From Oceanococcus atlanticus (GTDB taxonomy: Bacteria; Pseudomonadota; Gammaproteobacteria; Nevskiales; Oceanococcaceae): 64,000 nt of DNA. The stretch covers positions 558,001 to 622,000 of the forward strand of contig NZ_AQQV01000003.1 of the NCBI RefSeq assembly GCF_002088235.1. Reading direction: 5' to 3'. Below the pieces are notes generated by a model. That model searched no databases and was not told the origin of the DNA. It saw nothing but the letters and a program-made list of their open reading frames with translations. Position numbers and translations under genes: made by a program. The stretch's first letter is position 1; each line of letters opens with the position of its first letter. Positions 54,306 through 63,987 of the stretch are shown here, piece after piece.

Positions 54306-57300
54306 TCAGACCTCGGCCGCAGCATGGGTATGAACCGTGTTGGTGCGCCCGAGCTTGCGGTAAAGACGCTCGCCCAGCACCAGCAGGCACGGGGTCAGCA
54401 CCAGCGTGAGCACGGTAGCGAAGATCAGACCGCCAACAATCGAAGACGCCAGCTGCTGCCAGTACTGCGTTGAGGGCGCACCGAAGGTGATCTCGCGCGC
54501 GAACAGATTGATGTTCATTTTCAGCACCATCGGCAGCAGACCCAGCACCGTGGTTACGGTGGTCAACAACACCGGACGCAAACGTTCGGCGCCGGTGGTC
54601 AGCACCGCATCATCAACCGACATGCCGGCGGCACGGTGCTGGTTGTAGGTGTCGATCAGCACGATGTTGTTGTTGACCACGATGCCGGCCAGCGAAATCA
54701 GCCCGATGCCGGACATCACCACGCCAAAGGTCTGGCCGGTTGCCATCAGACCGATCAGCACGCCGATGGTCGAAAACATCACCGCCGTGAGTATCAGCCA
54801 CGACTGATAGAAGCTGTTGAACTGGGTCAGCAGAATCACCGCGATCAACGCCAGTGCGACCATGAAGGCCTTGGACAGAAACGCCTCGGCCTCACGGATT
54901 TCCTCATCCTCGCCCTTGAATGCGACGCGCAATGAGGGGTGCAGATGGGCATCCTCGTAGTGCGCATCAACCCAATTGCCCAGCTTGGCCAGCTGATTGG
55001 CCACGACCAGCCCGTCGGCCACATAGGATTCCACCGCGATGGCGCGATGCCCGTCGATACGGTTGATGTTGGTCACCTTGAAGGCGGCCTCGCGCTGCAT
55101 GAAGTTGGTGACCGGCACCAGACCGTGCTGGGTCGTCACATGCAGTCGGTCCAGGGTGTCCAGATCCCGCATAGGCTCGGGAAAACGCACCCGGATATCC
55201 ATTTCCTCAAGTGCATCGGGGGCACGGTATTCACCGACCTTGATGCCCTGGGTGACCAGCTGCAGCACCTGCCCCACGGTGGCGATATCGGTGCCGAAAC
55301 GCGCCGCTTCAGTGCGATCGATGTCGATGCGCCACTCCAGATTGGGGTGCGGCAAGGTGTCGCTTACATCCACAAAACCACCGACTTCGCGCATGCCCTG
55401 GCGCAGCCAGGTCACCGCCTTGCTCAGTTCTTCCAGCGATGGTCCGTACAGTTCGATGCGCACCGGCTTGCCATCGGACGGCCCGGCCTCGGGGGTGATC
55501 ACTTCCACGCCCAGCCCGGCCGGCTCGCCAACGCGCTGGCGAATCGCCCTGATCAGCTCGCTTGATGCAGGGCGCTGGTCCCAGGACTCGAAACCCAGCT
55601 GAATAATGCCCACGGTGTCCTCGGTGTTATCACCGCGGGTGAACTTCAGGCCGGAGCGGGCATAGATGGACTCCACACCTTGGATGTCCTGCACGCTGCG
55701 TTCGACCTCACTGACCAGACGATCGATCTCGTCCAGCGACAAGGGGCCACGGGCATGAACCTTGACCAGCGCATTGTCCATGTCGACATCGGGGAAAAAC
55801 TCCACCCCCTTGCCGAGTTTGCCGTAGAGCATGAATGTGGCGATGAGGGCGACAAACGCGCCCATCAGCACCTTGCCCGAGTGCGGCAACAGACTTTGAA
55901 CCAGCGCCACGTAGCGTCCGGTCCAGCCACTCAGTGGTTGCCCCGGCTGCCAGCCGACCTGACGCCCGGCCTGCGAGGCGCCACCGATCACCGCACCCAG
56001 ATTGGGGATGAACAGCAGTGCCATGAACAACGAGGAGCCCAGCACGCAGATCAGGGTCAGCGGCAGATAGCTCATGAATTCGCCGATCACCCCGGGCCAC
56101 ACCAGCAGCGGCACAAAGGCCGCAAGCGTGGTGGCCGTGGAGGCAATGACCGGCCAGGCCATGCGCTGCGCGGCGTGCAGATAAGCCTGGGTGCGCGGCT
56201 GCCCTTCGGCCAGGTACCGATCGGCCAGTTCGACCACGATGATGGTGCTGTCGACCAGCAAACCCAGGGCCAGAATCAGCCCGAACAGCACCACCATGTT
56301 GATGGTTACGCCCATGCTGCCGATGATCAGAATGCCGAGCAGGAACGAGCCTGGAATTGAAACGCCGACCAGCGTCCCGGCGCGCAGGCCCAAAAACGCC
56401 ACCACCACGATCATCACCAGCAGAACGCCGGACAACACGTTGTTCTGCAGGTCATCCAGATTGCGCTGGGTTTCGGTTGATTTGTCCTGTGAGTAGTTGA
56501 CCTCGACCGCTTTGGGCCAGGCCTTGCGCGTTTGTTCGACCAGCTCACGCACCTTGGCGCTGGTTTCGATGATGTTGGTGCCAACCCGCTTGGACACCTC
56601 CAGTGCGATGGTGCGCTTGCCATTAAGCCGGGCGTGGCTTTCGCGGTCCATCCAGGTCCGGCGCACCGTGGCCACATCACTCAGCCGCACCACTTCGCCA
56701 TCGGCCTCGCGGATGACCAGACTGAGCAGTTTGTCGACATCGTCAATAATGCCGGGCACCTTGAGCGTGAAGCGGCCGCTGCCGCTGGTCAGTGCGCCGG
56801 CGGCGACCAACTGGTTGTTGCGATCGACCGCGCCAATGACGTTTTCCACCACCAGCTGGTAGGTGTCCAGACGCACCGGATCGATGATGATTTCAACCAT
56901 CTCCTCGCGGTCGCCCACCACCTCGGCCTCGAGCACTTCGGCCAGCGCTTCCAGCCGGTCCTTGAGGTCGTTGGCGATGGTCACCAGAGTGCGTTCATCC
57001 ACATCGCCATAGAGATTGACCACCATCATTGGCAGCAAGGCGATATTGACCTCCTGGATGGTCGGCTCCTCGGTTTCGCTGGGTAACTCGGGGCGAGCCA
57101 GATCGACCTTGACGCGGACATCATCCAGCGCCTCGTCCACATCGGTGCCGGCCTCAAACTCGAGCTTGATGGTGCCGTAGCCCTCGGCTGCGGTGGAACG
57201 CATCTCCTTGAGGCCCTCGAGCGAACGCAGCTCCTGCTCCATCGGTTTGATCAGCAGACGCACCGAATCCTCGGGGGTGATGCCCTGGTGCACCATCGAC

Positions 57301-57443
57301 ACATAAATGGTCGGGAAGCTGACATCCGGCTCAGCCTCCTTGGGGATGCTGAGGTAGCTGACGGTGCCCGCAATCAGGATGGTCAATAGACCGACGAACA
57401 GGGTGCGCGGACGACTGAAAGCCGCGGCCAGTATCTGATCCAT
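54306..57443 (-). CDS. RND efflux transporter permease
   Basis: The 1045-residue inner-membrane pump is of the AcrB/HAE-type. It shows IPKEAEPDVSFPTIYVS near the N-terminus, GLILALGLLVDSTIIVVE (helix 4, proton-relay Asp) and ISLAGIVVNNNIVLID near the C-terminus. It exports hydrophobic compounds or metals using proton flow, with the adaptor just upstream. No outer-membrane channel gene is adjacent, so a separately encoded TolC is likely. Confidence 0.96.
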   Translation of the reverse strand: MDQILAAAFSRPRTLFVGLLTILIAGTVSYLSIPKEAEPDVSFPTIYVSMVHQGITPEDSVRLLIKPMEQELRSLEGLKEMRSTAAEGYGTIKLEFEAGTDVDEALDDVRVKVDLARPELPSETEEPTIQEVNIALLPMMVVNLYGDVDERTLVTIANDLKDRLEALAEVLEAEVVGDREEMVEIIIDPVRLDTYQLVVENVIGAVDRNNQLVAAGALTSGSGRFTLKVPGIIDDVDKLLSLVIREADGEVVRLSDVATVRRTWMDRESHARLNGKRTIALEVSKRVGTNIIETSAKVRELVEQTRKAWPKAVEVNYSQDKSTETQRNLDDLQNNVLSGVLLVMIVVVAFLGLRAGTLVGVSIPGSFLLGILIIGSMGVTINMVVLFGLILALGLLVDSTIIVVELADRYLAEGQPRTQAYLHAAQRMAWPVIASTATTLAAFVPLLVWPGVIGEFMSYLPLTLICVLGSSLFMALLFIPNLGAVIGGASQAGRQVGWQPGQPLSGWTGRYVALVQSLLPHSGKVLMGAFVALIATFMLYGKLGKGVEFFPDVDMDNALVKVHARGPLSLDEIDRLVSEVERSVQDIQGVESIYARSGLKFTRGDNTEDTVGIIQLGFESWDQRPASSELIRAIRQRVGEPAGLGVEVITPEAGPSDGKPVRIELYGPSLEELSKAVTWLRQGMREVGGFVDVSDTLPHPNLEWRIDIDRTEAARFGTDIATVGQVLQLVTQGIKVGEYRAPDALEEMDIRVRFPEPMRDLDTLDRLHVTTQHGLVPVTNFMQREAAFKVTNINRIDGHRAIAVESYVADGLVVANQLAKLGNWVDAHYEDAHLHPSLRVAFKGEDEEIREAEAFLSKAFMVALALIAVILLTQFNSFYQSWLILTAVMFSTIGVLIGLMATGQTFGVVMSGIGLISLAGIVVNNNIVLIDTYNQHRAAGMSVDDAVLTTGAERLRPVLLTTVTTVLGLLPMVLKMNINLFAREITFGAPSTQYWQQLASSIVGGLIFATVLTLVLTPCLLVLGERLYRKLGRTNTVHTHAAAEV

Positions 57444-57452
57444 GTCAGCGCC

Positions 57453-58526
57453 TCAGGATGCGTCTGAGACGACCACCGCCTCGACATCTTCACCGGCGCT
57501 GACAAAGCCCTGGCCGACCGTGATGATGCGCAGCTGCTCAGGCAAGCCACCGAGCCAGATCTCGTCCTTGCCGGCCTGCTCGATGGTGGCACGGTGAAAG
57601 CGCACTTTGCCCTGCTCATCAACACTCTTGATACCAAAGTGCTCCTCGTTGTCCAGCGCCAGCGAGGCCGGTTCCACCACATGCACCTGCACCCGCTCCA
57701 ACAGCAGCATCAGCACCGCAGAACCACCGGCAATAACCGGTTTTTCGTGCGCGGCGACCAGCAGCTCGACAGGAAACATGCGCGTGTTGGCATCGGCCTC
57801 GCGTGCGACGTGGCGCAGCACACCGCTGGCTTCACTGCCATCGGGCAGCTGGGCACGGGCGTTTTGTCCGGCCTTGAGAAACACCACCACATCCTCTGAA
57901 ACCTGGGCCTGGACCAGGAAAGGTTCGATCTGGATGAAACGACCGATCGGGTCACCCACGCTAAGATAATCGCCCTGCTCGACCTGACGACTGTCGAGCA
58001 TGCCGTCAAATGGCGCCCGTATGCGTGTATTGCGCAAGGCTTCCTGGGCTTGCAGCAGTTCCGCTTCGGCCAGCGAGAGATTGGATTTGGCCGAGGCCAC
58101 TTCAACCGGGCTTTGCAGGTTCTGGCGCGCCAGACGCTGCGCAGCCTGATACTGCAGTTTGCGCTCTTCGACCTGAGCCTGGGCGCGCTGCACCCGGGCG
58201 GCACGATCGCCGGTTTCCAGTTCAAACAGCACCTCGCCCTGCCGCACCGGCTGGCCACGTTCCACCGCAATCGTCGTCACCCGCCCAGCCGTCTCAGCGC
58301 GCAGCGCAACCGCCCGCATTGGTGCGGTACGCGCACTGACCCGCGCCTCACGGACGCGTTCCGCCGCCTGTGACTCGACCACACGCACACGCAGCTTGGG
58401 GGCCTCCGTCTGGGTGGAGGTCTGCTCATCATGCGCGTCATCACTGCCAAATGCGCCGGATAAGAGCCAGATGCAGACCAGCAGCAGAATACCGCCCGCT
58501 ATCCATCCTGGATGTCTGGATGTCAT
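57453..58526 (-). CDS. RND efflux periplasmic adaptor subunit
   Basis: The 357-residue membrane fusion protein has an N-terminal anchor helix (WIAGGILLLVCIWLLSGAF), a biotinyl-lipoyl-like half-motif (RAETAGRVTTIAVERGQPV), an alpha-helical hairpin (about 110-165) and a matching APFDGMLDSRQVEQGDYLSVG. It bridges the pump and the outer-membrane channel. It starts 4 bases inside the regulator gene end and ends 9 bases before the pump gene. Confidence 0.95.
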   Translation of the reverse strand: MTSRHPGWIAGGILLLVCIWLLSGAFGSDDAHDEQTSTQTEAPKLRVRVVESQAAERVREARVSARTAPMRAVALRAETAGRVTTIAVERGQPVRQGEVLFELETGDRAARVQRAQAQVEERKLQYQAAQRLARQNLQSPVEVASAKSNLSLAEAELLQAQEALRNTRIRAPFDGMLDSRQVEQGDYLSVGDPIGRFIQIEPFLVQAQVSEDVVVFLKAGQNARAQLPDGSEASGVLRHVAREADANTRMFPVELLVAAHEKPVIAGGSAVLMLLLERVQVHVVEPASLALDNEEHFGIKSVDEQGKVRFHRATIEQAGKDEIWLGGLPEQLRIITVGQGFVSAGEDVEAVVVSDAS

Positions 58527-59062
58527 TGATCGTCCTGTTGATGAGGGTGTGCCGGATCACGCAATTTGGCGATCAGGGCTTCGGTGGCTTCAACCGCCGA
58601 CTGGTGAAACTGCTGCATGCTTTCCAAACGCTGACGCACGCCGGGCATGTGTTGCAGGGGCAGCGCGCTGATCGCACGCTCGGCATTGCGTTGCTTGGCC
58701 CGCATACGGTCCGCATAGCCGTGCAACAAGGCGCCATAGGGATTCTCGGCCAGGCGGTAATAATCCTGTCGATCACCCGGCCGACTGACCCGCTCGAGTA
58801 TCCCGAAGTCACGCAGCAGTCGGGCATTGGTGCTGATACTGCCGCGTGATACCTGCAAACGTTCGGCCAGCTCGGCGAAACTGCAAGGCCCGCCTTCGAT
58901 CACAAACAGGCCCCACATGCGCCCGGCGATACGCGGCAGACCATCGGCCTCAGCGGTCAGGCCCATGCCTTCGATAAATTCTTCGGCGGCAGCTTCAGCG
59001 GCGGCGCGCGCGGCTGCAGGCACATTGGATTGGGGTGTGTTCATGTGGCGCGCATCGTGCAT
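58523..59062 (-). CDS. GbsR/MarR-like transcriptional regulator
   Basis: The 179-residue winged-helix protein has LAERLQVSRGSISTNARLLRDFGILERVSRPGDRQDYY, the DNA-binding region of GbsR-like MarR proteins, and a helical C-terminus. It probably represses the pump operon. Start at 59062 leaves the palindromic site 59073-59090 right in front; the ATG at 59044 is a second candidate. The end overlaps the adaptor gene (ATGA). Confidence 0.87.
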   Translation of the reverse strand: MHDARHMNTPQSNVPAAARAAAEAAAEEFIEGMGLTAEADGLPRIAGRMWGLFVIEGGPCSFAELAERLQVSRGSISTNARLLRDFGILERVSRPGDRQDYYRLAENPYGALLHGYADRMRAKQRNAERAISALPLQHMPGVRQRLESMQQFHQSAVEATEALIAKLRDPAHPHQQDDQ

Positions 59063-59072
59063 GTTTCATATC

Positions 59073-59090
59073 GTTCAGTCAATACTGAAC
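59073..59090. promoter_or_regulatory. Perfect 7-bp inverted repeat, likely operator of the GbsR-like regulator
   Basis: GTTCAGTCAATACTGAAC: arms GTTCAGT and ACTGAAC with a 4-base spacer, 10 bases upstream of the regulator start codon. Its size and place suit autoregulation by a dimeric MarR/GbsR protein. Confidence 0.6.
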
Positions 59091-59178
59091 ATACTAATCA
59101 AACGCGCGATGCGGCAGCAGCAAGGCCTGTTGGGTACCATGCGCGCACCGCCCATCCACCACACCGCTGGAGCGCCCG

Positions 59179-59751
59179 ATGCACATTACCCTGACCCGCT
59201 TCGCCCGCCGCCGCCTGTTTCCCAAGGATGGACGGCGCAATGCCATCACCGGCTGCGATGCGGCCAGCTTCGAGCATCACATCAATACCCACACCCCGCT
59301 GGATGTGCTGGATGGTTACGCACCGTTCTGCAAGTTGCATGTGCACCGCAACTGGACCACCACACGAGTGGCCGCGGTACCCATTACCGCCGACAACCAG
59401 CACCTGTTGCGCTCGGCTTACGAGGCGCGCAATGACGATGAGCTGGCCGTGCTCAACCGCTGGTTCGAAGGTGTCGAGCCGCCGCGCGCCGAATACCTGC
59501 TGGTGATCGTTTACGACCGGGCCCAGCTGCACAAGGAAGGCGACCCGATCGACGCCGACTGGGGCGTGGTCGGCTGTCTGGCCACGGCGGAACCCAAAGA
59601 AACCCCGCTGGCGCCGATCACCATGATGCGCAACGCGCTTGGGGTGGACGAAGGGGGTTCCGGCGTTGAGCTGGACCGCGCCGCGTATCAGCGCAGCGTG
59701 GCGTTCTGGTCCGCCCATGCCAACTGGCGCGAAGCACGCAAGGCGCGCTGA
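59179..59751 (+). CDS. DUF3228 family protein
   Basis: The 190-residue soluble protein matches the DUF3228 pattern: KDGRRNAITGCDA near the N-terminus, YLLVIVYDRAQLHKEG, DWGVVGCLATAEP and PITMMRNALG. The function is unknown. It has a GGAG site and is divergent from the GbsR-like regulator across 116 bases; the palindrome in between could affect both genes. Confidence 0.87.
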   Translation: MHITLTRFARRRLFPKDGRRNAITGCDAASFEHHINTHTPLDVLDGYAPFCKLHVHRNWTTTRVAAVPITADNQHLLRSAYEARNDDELAVLNRWFEGVEPPRAEYLLVIVYDRAQLHKEGDPIDADWGVVGCLATAEPKETPLAPITMMRNALGVDEGGSGVELDRAAYQRSVAFWSAHANWREARKAR

Positions 59752-59813
59752 ACCTGACATGCTGGCGGTGGTCGCATAAGCCGTGCACACCACCCTGCTC
59801 CGGAGCTACTGAA

Positions 59814-60968
59814 ATGCCTCACCTGTCCCGTTACAAACATATGGCCGTGCTCGGCAGCCTGGCCCTGCTGAGCTTGAGCAGCGCGTGCCGCAGCGAACCC
59901 AGCGTGGCCACCGAGCCCGCTCCGTTTCGCGCGCAAACATTGCTTGAAGACCTGGAGCAGCCGTGGGCCCTGGCATTTCTGCCCGATCAGGCTTGGCTGA
60001 TCACGCAAAAAGCTGGCGAGCTTTTGTATGTCAAAGGCAAACAACGCATCCGCGTTGCCCAGCTGCCGGATGTGGCCGTGACCGGCCAGGGTGGCTTGAT
60101 GGATGTGGCCCTGCATCCGGCCTTCGCTTTGGATGGCGACAGCAACTGGGTGTACCTGACCTTCAATCAGGCGGGCGACGATGTCTACGGCACCGCTTTG
60201 GGCCGTGGCCGCCTGGTCGTGGAGGGCAACAGCGCGCGCCTGGACGATTGGCAAACCCTGTTCAGCCTGCCGCAGAAAACCGACTCCGGACGTCACTTCG
60301 GTTCGCGCATCGCCTTTGATGACGACGGTCATGTGTATTTCAGTATCGGAGACCGGGGTGAGCGCCAACGCGCTCAGGACAGCGCGGACGCGGCGGGTAG
60401 CGTGATCCGCCTGACCCTCGACGGCGGCATTCCCGAAGACAATCCGTTGCGGAACCAGAACAACGCTCACCCGGCGATCTACAGCTACGGCCATCGCAAC
60501 ATTCAAGGCATGGCCACGCATCCGGACAGCGGCGAAATCTGGACCCATGAGCACGGCCCACAAGGCGGTGACGAGCTCAACCGGATTGTTGCAGGACGCA
60601 ATTACGGCTGGCCGCTGATCACCTACGGCAAGGAATACGGCACCGGTTTCTCGATTGGCGAAGGCAGCGAAAAACCCGGCATCGAGCCGCCGCGGCATTA
60701 CTGGGTGCCGTCGATCGCGCCCTCCGGCATGGCGTTTTACCGTGGCAGCGCTTTTGCCGACTGGCAGGGCGACATCCTGGTCGGCGCGCTCAAGCACCGT
60801 CGTCTCGTCCGGCTGGATGTCGAAGATGGACGCATCGTCGGTGAGCACCGTTATGTAGCGGGCGAAGATGCTCGTATTCGTGATGTGCGGGTCGGCCCCG
60901 ACGGACTGATCTATGTGCTGACCGATGCCAGCAAGGGCAAGCTGATCCGGCTGGCCCCGCCCGCCTAG
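59814..60968 (+). CDS. PQQ-dependent aldose/sorbosone-type sugar dehydrogenase (lipoprotein)
   Basis: The 384-residue beta-propeller protein has a lipoprotein signal (MAVLGSLALLSLSSAC), ALAFLPDQAWLITQK, GGLMDVALHPAF, DSGRHFGSRIAF, YGHRNIQGMATHP with the catalytic-type His, and the calcium/PQQ-site segment EHGPQGGDELN. It oxidises an aldose in the periplasm, electrons going to the respiratory chain. It converges with the hvf operon by a 3-base gap. Confidence 0.9.
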   Translation: MPHLSRYKHMAVLGSLALLSLSSACRSEPSVATEPAPFRAQTLLEDLEQPWALAFLPDQAWLITQKAGELLYVKGKQRIRVAQLPDVAVTGQGGLMDVALHPAFALDGDSNWVYLTFNQAGDDVYGTALGRGRLVVEGNSARLDDWQTLFSLPQKTDSGRHFGSRIAFDDDGHVYFSIGDRGERQRAQDSADAAGSVIRLTLDGGIPEDNPLRNQNNAHPAIYSYGHRNIQGMATHPDSGEIWTHEHGPQGGDELNRIVAGRNYGWPLITYGKEYGTGFSIGEGSEKPGIEPPRHYWVPSIAPSGMAFYRGSAFADWQGDILVGALKHRRLVRLDVEDGRIVGEHRYVAGEDARIRDVRVGPDGLIYVLTDASKGKLIRLAPPA

Positions 60969-60971
60969 CTG

Positions 60972-61730
60972 TCAGCCGCCGGCTCGCGCACCCAGGATCA
61001 CGCCGCGACGGTGCAGGTCGTCGATCAGGTCGGCGGCAAAACTGGCGATCTGTTGCACCTCAAGCGCCGCTTCATCGGCAAGCCGGGCCAATGCTTCACG
61101 GCCGCTTTTCGGTGTGTCGGTCAACAACTGCAGAAAGCGTGCGGTCAGCACATTGAGTTCCAGAAAACCGATGCGCTCATCGCGCTGGCGAAACACCAGC
61201 AGACAGGTCGGCTCGGGCGGCGCATCATGCGGCTGGAATTGCGGACCAATGCGCTGCACCGGGAAGCTGTAGGTCAGCACGCGCATCCACGGGGTGCACA
61301 CGCAAACCTGACTCATAGGATCGCCATTCGGATCAAAATCATCCGGAGCCTCGGCGGGATCAATGGCCAGGGCCAATTCCACCCATTCGTAATGGGCCAA
61401 CTCGAGCATGAACGGCGGATCGACCTCGCGCATGCGGTGCGTGTGCTGCAGATAATCCAGAAACTCTTCAGCCAGCTGATAGAACTGCGGACGCTGGCAG
61501 CTGTGTCCGGCGTAGAAGCTGCGAACCAGCGCCGCCCAGTCGGCGTCGCTGTAAAGCTGACGCAGCACCGGAAACGCCTGGCACAGGAAATTGTCGATAT
61601 TGTTGATGAACAGGCGCCGGTAAATCGCCATACGGCGATCCTCGACACCCGCTGGCGGCGCCTGCGTTTGGGGATCGCGAATATGCGCCGCGAACTGTGC
61701 CTGAACGGCCTGAAACCCAGGCTCAGCCAT
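60972..61730 (-). CDS. hvfC: HvfC-like DUF2063 partner protein
   Basis: The 252-residue protein belongs to DUF2063 (putative DNA-binding domain family), now known as the partner of DUF692 enzymes in RiPP loci, where it binds the precursor leader. [37 protein letters not shown] and [21 protein letters not shown] are typical of its N-terminal domain. It overlaps hvfB by 8 bases and is last in the hvfA-hvfB-hvfC operon. Confidence 0.9.
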   Translation of the reverse strand: MAEPGFQAVQAQFAAHIRDPQTQAPPAGVEDRRMAIYRRLFINNIDNFLCQAFPVLRQLYSDADWAALVRSFYAGHSCQRPQFYQLAEEFLDYLQHTHRMREVDPPFMLELAHYEWVELALAIDPAEAPDDFDPNGDPMSQVCVCTPWMRVLTYSFPVQRIGPQFQPHDAPPEPTCLLVFRQRDERIGFLELNVLTARFLQLLTDTPKSGREALARLADEAALEVQQIASFAADLIDDLHRRGVILGARAGG

Positions 61731-62565
61731 GCGCGCGCACAGCCTTGCTCAGATGCTGCTGCTGAATCTGATGAATCTGCTCGACCTCGCCAAGCAGAGC
61801 CTCGAGCGACGGGATGTTGAAATCGCGCTCAAGCAGGGTCGGCACGACACCGACATGCGCGTAGGCATCGGCGAGCAGCGCCCAGACCTCGGCATCCACA
61901 TCGGCACCATGGGTGTCGACCCGCAGATCCTCGGCTTCATGGTCGTGTCCGGCCACATGAATGTAAGCCACGCGCTGTGGCGGCAAACCACGCAGAAAGG
62001 CTTGCGCGTCATAGCCATGGTTGATGCTGTTGACCACGATGTTGTTCACATCCAGCAGCAGCTGGCAATCGGCTTCATCGAGCACTGCACAGATGAACTC
62101 CAGCTCGCTCATACGGGCGCCGGGCGCGGCATAGTAAGACACGTTTTCAACCGCCACCGGGCGCTGCAGATGCGCCTGAACGGCCCGAATACGCGCGGCC
62201 ACGTAGTGCACTGCGTCCTCAGTGAACGGAATCGGCATGAGGTCATACATATGACCCTGATCGCCACAGGCACTGAGGTGCTCGGAATAGCTGACCACCT
62301 CGTGCTGATCCAGAAAACCCTTGAGGCGGTCAAGAAAGTCACGGTCGAGCGGACGTGGGCCACCCAGGTCCAGAGACAGACCATGGCAGTACAAGGGCTT
62401 GTGCCTGAGCGCTTCGGCAAACTGCCGGCCCAGGCGTCCGCCCAGCCCCATCCAGTTCTCCGGCGCGACTTCAATGAAGTCGACATTTTCCGGCGGCCTG
62501 TCGAGGAACTGCGGCAGGAAATCCCGCCGCAGCCCCAGACCAGCCGCAGCCAGTTGTGATGACAT
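61723..62565 (-). CDS. hvfB: HvfB-like multinuclear iron oxidase (DUF692, MNIO)
   Basis: The 280-residue TIM-barrel protein of DUF692 has [80 protein letters not shown] and [20 protein letters not shown], the metal-binding His/Asp/Glu pattern. MNIO enzymes oxidise Cys in precursor peptides to oxazolone/thioamide pairs or related groups. The precursor gene hvfA lies 10 bases upstream and hvfC directly downstream. Confidence 0.93.
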   Translation of the reverse strand: MSSQLAAAGLGLRRDFLPQFLDRPPENVDFIEVAPENWMGLGGRLGRQFAEALRHKPLYCHGLSLDLGGPRPLDRDFLDRLKGFLDQHEVVSYSEHLSACGDQGHMYDLMPIPFTEDAVHYVAARIRAVQAHLQRPVAVENVSYYAAPGARMSELEFICAVLDEADCQLLLDVNNIVVNSINHGYDAQAFLRGLPPQRVAYIHVAGHDHEAEDLRVDTHGADVDAEVWALLADAYAHVGVVPTLLERDFNIPSLEALLGEVEQIHQIQQQHLSKAVRAHG

Positions 62566-62575
62566 CAGCGCGCGA

Positions 62576-62983
62576 TCACTTGCCGATCATGCGGTCCATG
62601 GTGGACTGGTTGCCACCACACTTGCCTTCACCGCACTTGCCTTCACCACATTTGGCTTCCGATGCCTTGGAACCGCCGCAACGGCCTTCACCGCATTTGG
62701 CTTCGCTGGCTTTGGCGCCGCCGCACTTGCCCTCACCACACTTGGCTTCACCACATTTGGCCTCACCGCATTTGGCTTCGCCACATTTGGCCTCACCCGC
62801 TTTGCTGCCGCCGCAACGGCCTTCGCCACATTTGGCTTCCGCCAGCTGCATGTAACCGTTGCCCAGATCCGTGGCCTGGAACGGATTGGCTTCGGCATGA
62901 ACGCCGCCGGACAACGCCATGGACAGGGCCAGTGCCGAACCCGACGTCAAAACGATGGATTTGCCGATTTCTTTCTTCAACAT
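62576..62983 (-). CDS. hvfA: HvfA-like RiPP precursor with 12 E-x-K/R-C-G motifs
   Basis: The 135-residue product (ATG 62983, AAGGAG 8 bases upstream) has a signal peptide (about 1-30, ending GGVHA), a short spacer [18 protein letters not shown] and then 15 successive pentapeptides. Twelve are E-A/G-K/R-C-G, and they contain the only cysteines. Such peptides (HvfA/bufferin type) are modified by the neighbouring MNIO at EGKCG-like sites and bind copper; here the core is unusually long. The GTG at 62992 overlaps the ribosome site and is not the start. Confidence 0.9.
   Translation of the reverse strand: MLKKEIGKSIVLTSGSALALSMALSGGVHAEANPFQATDLGNGYMQLAEAKCGEGRCGGSKAGEAKCGEAKCGEAKCGEAKCGEGKCGGAKASEAKCGEGRCGGSKASEAKCGEGKCGEGKCGGNQSTMDRMIGK
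62615..62839 (-). repeat. 15 x 15-bp tandem array coding for the hvfA pentapeptides
   Basis: The 225 bases are exactly fifteen 15-base units in one frame. The order is [15 protein letters not shown], four [35 protein letters not shown] and two EGKCG. The triplet [14 protein letters not shown](G/S) occurs twice, pointing to a larger duplicated unit. Array length may vary between strains. Confidence 0.9.
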
Positions 62984-63192
62984 GCTGTTCACTCCTTGCG
63001 ATCAAACAATACCCCGGACGGGGATAACAAACCGAGATTACATTTCTCTGAACCAGCAGACCGTGGCGTCGGCGTAAAACTCACACAAGCCGCCAAAAAA
63101 GCGCGCATGAACCTTGTCCTGGATGCGACATTCACGCGCCGGATCGTGCACACTTGGCGGCTGTTCAACTTGGCGAAAAACAGCACGCACCT

Positions 63193-63987
63193 ATGTCTTC
63201 GACCACCAAATACATTTTCATCACGGGCGCAGCAGCCGGCATCGGCAAAGCTTGCGCACAAGCCTTTCACCGTGAAGGCTGGCATGTGGGTCTGTATGAC
63301 ATCGACAAAGCCGGTTGTCAGAAGCTGGCCGAGGAACTGGGCAATCAACGCGTGACGTTTGGACGGCTGGATGTCACCGATCCGCTGGAGTGGAAAAACA
63401 CCCTCAGTGCCTTTTGCGAGGTCAGCGGTGGGCAGCTGCACGGCGTGCTCAATAATGCTGGGGTGCTCAGCTCCGGCGAATTTCAGGACATCGATCTTGA
63501 AACCCAGCACCGCATGGTGGATATCAACGTCAAAGGTGTGATGAACGGCTGCCATCTGGCTTTTCCATATCTGCGTGACACGCCGCAGGCCTGCCTCATC
63601 AATATGGCCTCAGCCTCAGCGATATACGGCCAGGCCGACCTCGCCACCTATTCTTCCAGCAAGTTCTTTGTCCGCGGACTGACCGAGGCATTGGATCTGG
63701 AATGGTCGAAGTACGACATTCGTGTGGTCGATATCTGGCCGCTGTTCGTGCGCACCGCCATGATCGACAACCTCGACAAAGCCCAGAGCGTCAAGAACAT
63801 GGGCGTCAAACTCACCCCCGACGACGTGGCCAAAACCGTTATCAAAGCCGCCACCTACCGCGGCGCCATACCCAAAGTGCACTGGACCGTAGGCTTCTCC
63901 ACCAAAGCCCTGTATCAAGCAGTTAAGATGGCGCCCCTGTGGTTAACCCGACAGATCAACCAGCGACTGACCCGCGCCCCTCACTAA
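63193..63987 (+). CDS. SDR family oxidoreductase
   Basis: The 264-residue classical SDR from ATG 63193 has ITGAAAGIGKA, NNAG, INMASASAIYG (Ser) and YSSSK (Tyr/Lys). The C-terminal VGFSTKALYQAVKMAPLWLTRQINQRL is amphipathic and could touch membrane, as in steroid or lipid-type SDRs. Divergent from hvfA across 209 bases. No substrate can be given. Confidence 0.88.
   Translation: MSSTTKYIFITGAAAGIGKACAQAFHREGWHVGLYDIDKAGCQKLAEELGNQRVTFGRLDVTDPLEWKNTLSAFCEVSGGQLHGVLNNAGVLSSGEFQDIDLETQHRMVDINVKGVMNGCHLAFPYLRDTPQACLINMASASAIYGQADLATYSSSKFFVRGLTEALDLEWSKYDIRVVDIWPLFVRTAMIDNLDKAQSVKNMGVKLTPDDVAKTVIKAATYRGAIPKVHWTVGFSTKALYQAVKMAPLWLTRQINQRLTRAPH

Noticed and set aside
62615-62839. CRISPR array
   Set aside because: The repeats are contiguous 15-base coding units without spacers and lie in frame in a precursor gene.
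62556-62855. Plus-strand frame with [12 protein letters not shown] repeats
   Set aside because: It is only the antisense reading of the hvfA pentapeptide array.
62984-63192. Fur box or copper-regulator site before hvfA
   Set aside because: Only a short CCCCG/CGGGG inverted repeat is visible; it does not match a regulator site that I can name.
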